Assembly: GCA_041655765.1 (NCBI GenBank)
Contig: JBBAEU010000002.1
Location: forward strand, 124,001 to 188,000
DNA from: Brumimicrobium sp041655765
GTDB lineage: Bacteria; Bacteroidota; Bacteroidia; Flavobacteriales_D; Crocinitomicaceae
Direction of reading: 5' to 3'
Length of the DNA: 64,000 nucleotides
In this document: piece by piece, positions 7,839 to 14,653 of the stretch
How positions within the stretch are numbered: the stretch's first letter is position 1
Layout: each line of letters begins with the position of its first letter
Translations under genes and position numbers: made by a program
Notes under the pieces: model-generated
What the model saw: the letters and a program-made list of their open reading frames with translations, nothing else
Told to the model about the DNA's origin: nothing
Database searches by the model: none

Positions 7839-10800
7839 CTATTTTTTCATCATACGTTTGGTTGCTATCACTTTACCGTCTGCAGTCAATGTGTACATAT
7901 ATATGCCTGTACTTAAATCATTTGCATAAACAGTTAAACGACCGTTTCCTCTTTCATTTATATCTACAGCCTTGATGATACGCCCTACATCATCATAAAA
8001 AATAATTTCTGCATTAGAAATAGTTTCAGGAATAACAAATTCAATCGTTGTACGCTCTAAAAATGGGTTTGGAACATTTTGTTTTAGAATAATGGTAGCC
8101 TTGTCGCCTAGAATAACATCAATATTATGTAAAAGTTCCTTTTGCTCAATTTCAGAATTCCTCTCTATTATAGACTGATTCATTTGACACAATTCGGGCA
8201 ATAAAGCACTCAAACAATTTTCTAATTGAGTCAACCTATTATTTAAGTCTTCAACTGTGTTTAATAGTTTGTCCCTATCGTTTTGTAAATCTTCAATAAC
8301 TGTTTCCTTTTGTTCTAAATCAATCTGTTGTTCTTGCATTGCTGCAATAATTATTGAAATAAATCCATTATAATCAACGCCTTTGTAATCAAGAAACGGT
8401 GTAATTTCTACACCTAAAGAATCATACTCTGCTGGTCTCTTTACGTTATGAACTAATTCAGGAAGTACTTCCTCAACTTCCTGAGCAATTAAACCATATT
8501 GTTTATGATCCGAAAAGTTCAAATTAAACGAATTGAGTGTATCGAAATAATACGATTTCGGATTTAGCTGTTTAATTAAATCCACAGGAGATTCTATTTC
8601 ATTAATATCTGTTTTAAACTGTTGGTCAGATACCATAACATATCCCATTCCTGAAGTAGGTCCATTAATAAAAACATCTCCATCAAACCAACCTGCATAA
8701 CTTGTTGCACTGCCCCCCTGACTACTCGCAGAAGCATATATTCCATAATTTGTTCCTGTTTGATTAAAAGCATTGGTTTTTATCCCATAATTATATTCTC
8801 CCCCGTTGACCATTGAAAATACCCCAGTGTTTATTCTACCGTCACTGGCAAAGACCTCAGCCCCTGTGTTTGAGAATCCTACACTAACTCCGTCATGAGC
8901 GGTGTTTGATGAAAATTGTCCTCCCACGTTAGTACCTGCATCCTCAGCAAAGCCTCTAAAACCATAATTTATTCGATTATTACCATCTGTATAGCTGTAA
9001 ACTCCAGTTGATATAGCTACCCAAGGATCCGATAAGCCTAAATCGGAATTGACAACTTTTGCCCCAACAACCTCAAAATCATTATTTATTCCTATATCTC
9101 TAAAGACCGTTAATTTAGCCTCTGGTGTAACACTACAATCTTTACCAATAATTACACTGTTTTTATCCTCTTCCAAATCAGAAGATGGGTCTGAAAAATA
9201 GTAATTATTCGAGTTTAATGGTATCTCATAATTATCGGTCAATGGATTCTCTGTATCATCACAGTAATTCCCGATTCCGGTATTTGAACTTTCAACATAA
9301 ATTACCTTACCGGTTTTATCGACTGACAACACTCCGTCACCTGGGTTTGACACAGTTGGTGAAGATGTATTTAAATCGGTAAAACGCATTCCTGAACTTC
9401 CTCCTGCATCACTGACATCACCCCATGAATTTACCTCTAAATTTGCAGTAGGATTAATGCTACTACCAAAGTATAAATTTGAAGTTGGGTCTCCACCAAC
9501 TCCTACAAAAATACCTTCTTTAAAGGTAGGCATCATTCTTAAGCCTTCCAAACCATTGTTAGAAACAGATTCAGGGCTATCAACAGTTGAACTTTTTGTT
9601 GCCGTAAAAACAAATCTCATTACATCAGGAGCATTTACTGGTGGGAGGATTGATGAGTTTTCCCCATTATCACCCCAAGCAATTACTGCATCCATCCTAT
9701 CATTTACACCAAAAGGATTAACACCATCTTCGGGCTTTAGACCAATAAACACATGGTCAGTTCCATTTGAGGTAAACATCCCTAAATCCATCCAATCTCT
9801 CCAACCATCTTCACCAGATGAAATAGGTGAAATTTGCCCCGTATTATATCCTAAATGTAACAAACTTAACGGTCTTGTTATTGGATTACTTGGATCATGA
9901 CTAAATGCAATACGAGTTGTATTTAATGCCAATCCTCCAGGATTATACACATTAAAGCCTCCACCGCTTAAATTAGTTGGTGTTCCAATAGAAGTAATAC
10001 GCATACGTTCATGAGTGTTTCCATTTAAAACATTAATTGAATTGGTATTTTCATTAGTAGAAAGCAATAACGCTCTGTTTTCTTGGTTGTACAAAGCTGC
10101 TGTTCCGTTTGCATTGATATTTGTATTTCCGATAATACCTATGCGCAAACCATCCGATGCTGTTTCTCCTGTTCCTGAACCATTTGTTGTATTCCTATTG
10201 GTAAACTGTTGCCATACAGAACGTAGATTACTTAAACTGTAATGAGCTAGAGACTGCGGGCGTACATATAACCCTGATGGTGTTCCAGTTGGATTTATAC
10301 CGAAAGTATTTCCCAAACCGAATTCTCCTTCAGGTGTAAACCTAGCAATGTGTAAACCATCTAAATCATCAGGTGTTTGCAAATCTGTTGTTGAAATGGT
10401 ACTTCCTGTGGTTTCTCCCCAACTTGTAAAACGAAACACCATATCATCCGGTCCGGCATTACTACTTGATGGATTATCCGACCAAGTAATAGTCATTTCC
10501 GTAAAGTCTTCTTGACTTCCTACTTGTCGTAAACCTACATAACTTAAATCTCTGTTGTCAGTAAAGGTTATACCTGTCCTCATCCAAGGACGATATCCAT
10601 ACTCTTGAAATCCATTGCTTGAGGTAACGCCATTTAGATGTAAAAGTGAGAAAGGTCCTTTGTCGGCATCATAGATACTTTTGCTATCCGAAATAGAATT
10701 GTTATCTGCACCAATGAGAAAATAACCGTTCCGAGGCTGTGTAAAGCCGTTGATGTTGTATGAGACATTCCCGTTGAGTTTCATACGGTTAATGTCATTC

Positions 10801-10940
10801 GTTCTAGTAAAAACCCCTTGATTATTTATAGAACCAAAAAATTGCCCTGGGGTAACAATATTTCCATTTCTATCCCATGACTGAGTTTGTCCATAATTTG
10901 AAATAATGAACATAGCTACTATAATAAATATCTTTTTCAT
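7839..10940 (-). CDS. T9SS-secreted protein with S74 intramolecular chaperone domain
   Basis: This 1033-residue protein has a signal peptide (about residues 1-20), a long Asn/Gly/Thr-rich region with repeated themes (residues about 20-760), a Peptidase_S74 chaperone domain at about 769-880, a coiled coil at about 885-930 and a type A T9SS sorting domain at about 955-1033 (VPNPF ... YDDVGR ... TGIYMYTL ... KRMMKK). The S74 domain has the family dyad motif S771-D-Q-Q-F-K776; in phage tail spikes these Ser/Lys residues cut the chaperone off after trimer folding. A trimeric, fibre-like surface protein is inferred. The start lies 12 bases after the stop of the neighbouring CHU_C gene, so the two share an operon. 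The repeats in the passenger look like tail-fibre sequence, but no phage genes lie nearby. Confidence 0.8.
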   Translation of the reverse strand: MKKIFIIVAMFIISNYGQTQSWDRNGNIVTPGQFFGSINNQGVFTRTNDINRMKLNGNVSYNINGFTQPRNGYFLIGADNNSISDSKSIYDADKGPFSLLHLNGVTSSNGFQEYGYRPWMRTGITFTDNRDLSYVGLRQVGSQEDFTEMTITWSDNPSSSNAGPDDMVFRFTSWGETTGSTISTTDLQTPDDLDGLHIARFTPEGEFGLGNTFGINPTGTPSGLYVRPQSLAHYSLSNLRSVWQQFTNRNTTNGSGTGETASDGLRIGIIGNTNINANGTAALYNQENRALLLSTNENTNSINVLNGNTHERMRITSIGTPTNLSGGGFNVYNPGGLALNTTRIAFSHDPSNPITRPLSLLHLGYNTGQISPISSGEDGWRDWMDLGMFTSNGTDHVFIGLKPEDGVNPFGVNDRMDAVIAWGDNGENSSILPPVNAPDVMRFVFTATKSSTVDSPESVSNNGLEGLRMMPTFKEGIFVGVGGDPTSNLYFGSSINPTANLEVNSWGDVSDAGGSSGMRFTDLNTSSPTVSNPGDGVLSVDKTGKVIYVESSNTGIGNYCDDTENPLTDNYEIPLNSNNYYFSDPSSDLEEDKNSVIIGKDCSVTPEAKLTVFRDIGINNDFEVVGAKVVNSDLGLSDPWVAISTGVYSYTDGNNRINYGFRGFAEDAGTNVGGQFSSNTAHDGVSVGFSNTGAEVFASDGRINTGVFSMVNGGEYNYGIKTNAFNQTGTNYGIYASASSQGGSATSYAGWFDGDVFINGPTSGMGYVMVSDQQFKTDINEIESPVDLIKQLNPKSYYFDTLNSFNLNFSDHKQYGLIAQEVEEVLPELVHNVKRPAEYDSLGVEITPFLDYKGVDYNGFISIIIAAMQEQQIDLEQKETVIEDLQNDRDKLLNTVEDLNNRLTQLENCLSALLPELCQMNQSIIERNSEIEQKELLHNIDVILGDKATIILKQNVPNPFLERTTIEFVIPETISNAEIIFYDDVGRIIKAVDINERGNGRLTVYANDLSTGIYMYTLTADGKVIATKRMMKK

Positions 10941-10952
10941 AATTTAATTTTT

Positions 10953-11954
10953 TTAGTAAAAAATATGAATAAAGCCTGTTTTCTGATACTTTTTAAATTG
11001 AAAATCAGTGTAAATCAGTTTGTAAAAATATACACCTGATGTAATTCTTTTCCCTTTGTTTTGTCCATCCCAGTATGGAACTTCTTGTGATAAATAACCT
11101 ACTAAATTACCCCATCGGTTTAAGATTTCCATAGTATACGAAGAAACACCTTCTATTTCAATGAAGAACATATCATTTACACCATCAAAATTAGGAGTAA
11201 AAACATTTGGAATTTTTATTTTAGGTTCGATGTAATTACACATCCTCACTTCCACATCATCAAAATAATAATAAGCCATTCCTAACCCTAAATTAGAGTA
11301 TTTATTAAAACTAAAGGTGTCAATTTCAACCGAACGATTAAAATTACCGATTGACAGATATTGTTCGGTTCCATCAGCAATAAAACTACCTTCAATCTTC
11401 ATCCATTTATCTTTATCTTTCAGAAGATTGTTAGAATTATTATATACCTGTGGGTATAGACTAAACATTAATGTTGTATCCATTGTACCTGAAGGTAAAA
11501 ACTTAGTATCCCCAAAATACATTCCAATATTACTAATCGCATACTGTGAACTATCGCTTAAACTAACGTACATTGAAGCACAATACTCCTGTCCTTTAAC
11601 GAGCTTCTTATTTAATTTAACTTGAAACATTTCTCTTGCAGGCCAGCTATTGTATTCATTTGAAAGGTACAATCCTGCACCTATATATCCATTACCAGTG
11701 CGAGGATATTGAAATCCCAGCCAATTTTGTGGTGTTCCATAAGTAGGTGCAGAAACACATGAATTAAATACATCTGGAGAATCATATATAATATACCAAT
11801 CCTTTAAGGCGGTAAACTCTCCTATTTGATACGGACACCAGTATAATTCTTCAAAACTCCCATTCGGCACTAAGTTTTCGCTTTCAGGGTTAGTTTGAGC
11901 AAAAAGTGGCATTGCAAGCAAACAAAAGATAATATAAAAAACAGGTTTATTCAT
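10953..11954 (-). CDS. Secreted protein with gliding-motility-associated C-terminal (CHU_C) domain, copy A
   Basis: The 333-residue protein has a signal peptide (cleavage after PLFAQ, residue 20), an N-terminal passenger beginning ENLVPNGSFEE that resembles a carbohydrate-binding-type beta sandwich, and a C-terminal CHU_C/type B T9SS sorting domain from about residue 248 (IPNVFTPNFDGVND, ILNRWGN, SGVYFYKL, TGFIHIFY). It would be exported through the outer membrane and attached to the surface. It is a paralogue of the 12401-13342 gene: signal peptide, NGSFE start and sorting domain match closely, while the central part is largely different. It precedes the S74 gene by 12 bases. Ligand is unknown. 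Confidence 0.85.
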   Translation of the reverse strand: MNKPVFYIIFCLLAMPLFAQTNPESENLVPNGSFEELYWCPYQIGEFTALKDWYIIYDSPDVFNSCVSAPTYGTPQNWLGFQYPRTGNGYIGAGLYLSNEYNSWPAREMFQVKLNKKLVKGQEYCASMYVSLSDSSQYAISNIGMYFGDTKFLPSGTMDTTLMFSLYPQVYNNSNNLLKDKDKWMKIEGSFIADGTEQYLSIGNFNRSVEIDTFSFNKYSNLGLGMAYYYFDDVEVRMCNYIEPKIKIPNVFTPNFDGVNDMFFIEIEGVSSYTMEILNRWGNLVGYLSQEVPYWDGQNKGKRITSGVYFYKLIYTDFQFKKYQKTGFIHIFY

Positions 11955-12400
11955 TCAATTAAGAATTATTAATTTAGTTCTATTATTTACCTCTTTTCGC
12001 ATTAGAAGAACTAAAAAAACCTAAGGGAGGTCAAACGTGTTTTTGCTTTTTATTTGAAAAAACAAAAACAATGTAGTATTCGCTTCTGTCATAATATTTT
12101 TCAATTGCAGGTATAGAGACTTTCCTTTTAGTATTTCAAAATAGTTCTATGTTTATTACCCTGAATTTGAATCTCGTAAACTATTTAATAAATGTTATTT
12201 CTTTCAAAGTTAAATCATTTAATTTGAATTGCCAAATTTTGTTAAAATCCATAGTTTCAGGTATAGAAAGCCACAACCTATAACATGAATTATGGAGTTG
12301 CATTCGTTGCTTGGCTTATTCCATTATTAACTACACCAAATATTATCATAATAAATAGTGTGACTTTTGTATTAAAATTACTCATGATTGAAAATATTTA
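11955..12400. other. Intergenic stretch made mostly of repeated sequence
   Basis: The 446 bases between CHU_C copies A and B consist mainly of repeat copy 1 (from 12033). They hold a 31-codon signal-peptide-like minus-strand frame (12290-12385) and two short direct copies of CAGGTATAGA (12108 and 12258). The 78 bases next to copy A are similar to, but not identical with, the matching stretch upstream of copy B. I see no clear TAnnTTTG promoter here. Confidence 0.6.
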
Positions 12401-12550
12401 CTATCTAATCAAATGAATAAAACCTGTTTTTAAAGTTGTAAACTCTTCATTGGTTATTTTGTAAAAGTAAACTCCATCACTACAAAGTTGCCTTCGAAAT
12501 GTCCCATCCCAAAACTCTACACTAGGATTATTAGTTTCAAAAACAACATT
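12033..12550. repeat. 518-bp direct repeat, copy 1
   Basis: This stretch matches 13424-13941 base for base at a constant offset of 1391, as far as I can read it. It covers the last 150 bases of CHU_C copy B (end of the sorting domain) and about 368 bases of the spacer after it. Both flanks fall off to partial similarity. Confidence 0.9.
12290..12385 (-). pseudogene. 31-codon signal-peptide remnant after CHU_C copy B
   Basis: On the minus strand an ATG 15 bases after the copy B stop opens a 31-residue frame with a hydrophobic stretch and an export-like end (TLFIMIIFGVVNNGISQ), then stops. The layout mirrors CHU_C copy A, which is followed 12 bases later by the signal peptide of the S74 gene. 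The simplest reading is the decayed start of a second secreted-protein gene. A real 31-residue peptide cannot be excluded. An identical copy lies at 13681-13776. Confidence 0.4.
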
Positions 12551-13342
12551 ACCCCAACGGTTTAAAATCATAAAATTAAAACCCTTAGGAATTTCACCAA
12601 TCATCAATCTATCATTCACTCCATCGTCATTTGGTGTGAAGACATTAGGAATAGAATACTCATTTATCTCTTCAACAAATACATCATCAATCAGATAATA
12701 TGGCTCTGAATAGAATGTGCTGTTATTTACCTCTATACAAGATAAATCAGAATTATTAAAGAAAAATCCTATTGTTAAATATTTATACTCTTCATTAGGA
12801 ATAATTGTATCTACTAAATGAATCCATTTAGTAGTATCCTTAATTATATTTGAGAATACGATTTGAGGATTCGAGTTAATAACTCCATTGTTGTTCAAAG
12901 TGACAGGATATTGACTCAATAAAATCCCTATTTTATTACATGCAATCTTTGAGATTTTAGCGAGAGAAATGGAAAATCCAATTTTATAGGATGTGTTTTT
13001 AGTGAGAGATTTTTTTAACTTAACTTGAATATATTCTCTATACTCTAATAAACCACCGTCATTATGAATTCCAACATACCCCCAACCATGAGCGGCCTCA
13101 ATATACCCCCATGAGTTTTGAGGTACTCCTGCATCTGTATTATTACATACATTCAAATAATTAGGAGAGCCAAGCGTTGGAGAATACCAATCTTTAACAG
13201 TAAAATCATCCATTCCTAAAGGACATTCCTCATACACCTCAAAACTTCCATTCGGCACTAGATTTTCGCTTTCAGAAACAGTTTGAGCAAACAACGGCAT
13301 AGAAAACCAACAAAAGACAATATAAAAAACGGTTTTATTCAA
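12401..13342 (-). CDS. Secreted protein with CHU_C sorting domain, copy B
   Basis: This 313-residue paralogue of copy A has the same plan: signal peptide ending MPLFAQ, the passenger start ENLVPNGSFE, a divergent middle, and a CHU_C/type B T9SS domain from about residue 232 (IPNVFTPNDDGVNDRL, ILNRWGN, DGVYFYKI, TGFIHLIR). Its last 50 codons are identical at DNA level to an orphan fragment at 13792-14052. The passenger differs strongly from copy A while signal peptide and sorting parts are conserved, which points to domain exchange or rapid change of the exposed part. Function of the passenger is unknown; surface attachment is inferred from the sorting domain. Confidence 0.85.
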   Translation of the reverse strand: MNKTVFYIVFCWFSMPLFAQTVSESENLVPNGSFEVYEECPLGMDDFTVKDWYSPTLGSPNYLNVCNNTDAGVPQNSWGYIEAAHGWGYVGIHNDGGLLEYREYIQVKLKKSLTKNTSYKIGFSISLAKISKIACNKIGILLSQYPVTLNNNGVINSNPQIVFSNIIKDTTKWIHLVDTIIPNEEYKYLTIGFFFNNSDLSCIEVNNSTFYSEPYYLIDDVFVEEINEYSIPNVFTPNDDGVNDRLMIGEIPKGFNFMILNRWGNVVFETNNPSVEFWDGTFRRQLCSDGVYFYKITNEEFTTLKTGFIHLIR

Positions 13343-13791
13343 ATGAATAAGATTATTGTTTTTTTAGTTCTTTTTATCGACCTCTTTTCGCTATGGACAG
13401 AACTAAGTATTCCATGGGAGGAAAAACGTGTTTTTGCTTTTTATTTGAAAAAACAAAAACAATGTAGTATTCGCTTCTGTCATAATATTTTTCAATTGCA
13501 GGTATAGAGACTTTCCTTTTAGTATTTCAAAATAGTTCTATGTTTATTACCCTGAATTTGAATCTCGTAAACTATTTAATAAATGTTATTTCTTTCAAAG
13601 TTAAATCATTTAATTTGAATTGCCAAATTTTGTTAAAATCCATAGTTTCAGGTATAGAAAGCCACAACCTATAACATGAATTATGGAGTTGCATTCGTTG
13701 CTTGGCTTATTCCATTATTAACTACACCAAATATTATCATAATAAATAGTGTGACTTTTGTATTAAAATTACTCATGATTGAAAATATTTA
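13343..13791. other. Spacer upstream of CHU_C copy B, mostly repeat copy 2
   Basis: Most of these 449 bases belong to repeat copy 2 (13424-13941). They contain the second signal-peptide-like remnant at 13681-13776 and the same pair of CAGGTATAGA motifs. Only the roughly 80 bases next to copy B differ from the spacer upstream of copy A. No other gene is apparent. Confidence 0.6.
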
Positions 13792-13941
13792 CTATCTAAT
13801 CAAATGAATAAAACCTGTTTTTAAAGTTGTAAACTCTTCATTGGTTATTTTGTAAAAGTAAACTCCATCACTACAAAGTTGCCTTCGAAATGTCCCATCC
13901 CAAAACTCTACACTAGGATTATTAGTTTCAAAAACAACATT
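13424..13941. repeat. 518-bp direct repeat, copy 2
   Basis: Second copy of the stretch at 12033-12550, in the same orientation and 1391 bases away. It spans the last 150 bases of the orphan CHU_C fragment and the spacer leading to copy B. No mismatch was seen by eye. Confidence 0.9.
13681..13776 (-). pseudogene. 31-codon signal-peptide remnant, second copy
   Basis: Identical to 12290-12385 and placed the same way, 15 bases after the stop of a CHU_C coding end (the orphan fragment). It encodes a start Met, a hydrophobic segment and a short export-like end before a stop. It is either the decayed start of a secreted protein or a very short secreted peptide. Confidence 0.4.
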
Positions 13942-14052
13942 CCCCCAACGGTTCAAGATAATAAATCCATATCCTTTGGGAATTCCTTTAAGTGAAAATA
14001 AATCATTTATACCGTCATTATTTGGTGAGAAAACATTTGGTATGTTAAAATT
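13792..14052 (-). pseudogene. Orphan CHU_C sorting domain (third copy, N-terminus missing)
   Basis: A minus-strand frame of 86 codons reads as a complete CHU_C domain (IPNVFSPNNDGINDLF, IILNRWGN, DGVYFYKI, TGFIHLIR). It has no start codon, signal peptide or passenger; a TAG lies directly upstream in frame at 14053-14055. The last 50 codons equal those of copy B, and the upstream 36 are similar but changed. The break is 26 bases from the transposon-end-like sequence at 14078-14099, so loss of the rest through an insertion or deletion is a reasonable guess. It could also act as a silent donor of sorting-domain sequence. Confidence 0.75.
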
Positions 14053-14077
14053 CTATTTCATTTAACCCCTTTTTAAT

Positions 14078-14099
14078 AACTTACACAGTTTATAGGATA
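14078..14099 (+). repeat. Right copy of the inverted 22-bp transposon-end-like sequence
   Basis: Matches the reverse complement of 7750-7771 at 19 of 22 positions, with the core TTACACAGTTTA followed two bases later by GGATA. It lies just outside the broken end of the orphan CHU_C fragment. No target-site duplication is evident outside the pair. Confidence 0.45.
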
Positions 14100-14113
14100 C
14101 TCCCATTAGAAAT

Positions 14114-14155
14114 ATAATTTGGTGTGAAAGCCACATTCATGTCACACCAAATTAT
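14114..14155 (-). terminator. Hairpin terminator of the small lipoprotein gene
   Basis: A 14-bp perfect stem (ATAATTTGGTGTGA / TCACACCAAATTAT) with a 14-base loop lies 12 bases past the stop of the 14168-14518 gene. On the minus strand it is followed by an A/T-rich run, consistent with intrinsic termination. Confidence 0.6.
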
Positions 14156-14167
14156 TTTATCATTCCT

Positions 14168-14518
14168 TTATCTCCAATAATTATTTGCTTCAGCAACTGT
14201 CTGAAATTCAATCGCAACGACTTGAGAAGAAAGGATTAATAATTCAGCATCTTCTGAATATTCGCCACGTAGTCTTTTCTTCACATCTGAATTGCTTTGA
14301 ATTGTCCCTATGGTTTTTCTCGCCATTTTTATTGCTAATTCTCTTCCTTCTTGAGGGGTCTCAGTAATTAAACTTTCTAGCCAAACATCAGTATTTGCAG
14401 AACTATTTGTTGTAGAAATTATCGAAGCAGAATGAATTTCAGCATTGTTCGACGCACTTTGTTCTGAGCAACTTGTTATTAAGCCAACAAGAACAAAAAC
14501 TAAAAGTATATTTTTCAT
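14168..14518 (-). CDS. Small lipoprotein of unknown function
   Basis: The 116-residue product has a lipoprotein signal (hydrophobic VFVLVGLITSC with the lipobox Cys at residue 17), a Ser/Asn-rich linker (about 18-45) and a charged, probably helical region (about 46-116) ending NNYWR. I do not recognise the family. It has its own promoter-like site at 14572-14602 and a terminator at 14114-14155, so it looks like a one-gene transcript. Acidic residues are absent directly after the lipobox Cys apart from E19, so the destination (inner membrane, outer membrane or surface) is open. Confidence 0.75.
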   Translation of the reverse strand: MKNILLVFVLVGLITSCSEQSASNNAEIHSASIISTTNSSANTDVWLESLITETPQEGRELAIKMARKTIGTIQSNSDVKKRLRGEYSEDAELLILSSQVVAIEFQTVAEANNYWR

Positions 14519-14571
14519 AATTGGATATTTTAAAATTAATTAATTGAATAATGAGATAGTCTTATCTCTTT

Positions 14572-14602
14572 CAAATGTATGAAAAATATATTATTGATTC
14601 AA
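14572..14602 (-). promoter_or_regulatory. Promoter of the small lipoprotein gene
   Basis: On the minus strand TTG (14602-14600) and TACATTTG (14579-14572) are 20 bases apart, matching TTG-N17-23-TAnnTTTG. Transcription would start near 14566, about 48 bases before the ATG. Confidence 0.55.
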
Positions 14603-14653
14603 GAAGATGATTAATAAAATACTAAATTGTCTTTTTTTTAAAATTCATTAAAA

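Noticed and set aside
9457..9900. Plus-strand frame of 147 codons inside the S74 gene
   Set aside because: It is opposite a well-supported gene, its composition follows the complementary frame, and it has no recognisable domain or start context.
7839..10940. Prophage or tail-fibre locus because of the S74 domain
   Set aside because: No other phage gene is nearby, and the protein has a signal peptide and a T9SS sorting domain, so it is a host surface protein.
12285..12416. Plus-strand 43-codon hydrophobic frame in the repeated spacer
   Set aside because: It is antisense to the signal-peptide-like frame and to the end of CHU_C copy B; no promoter or ribosome site is visible.
13283..13507. Plus-strand frame of 74 codons across the start of CHU_C copy B
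   Set aside because: It runs antisense to a signal peptide and into the repeat and has no support.
11955..14167. CRISPR array because of repeated sequence
   Set aside because: There are only two long direct copies with coding content, no short regular repeats with spacers and no cas genes.
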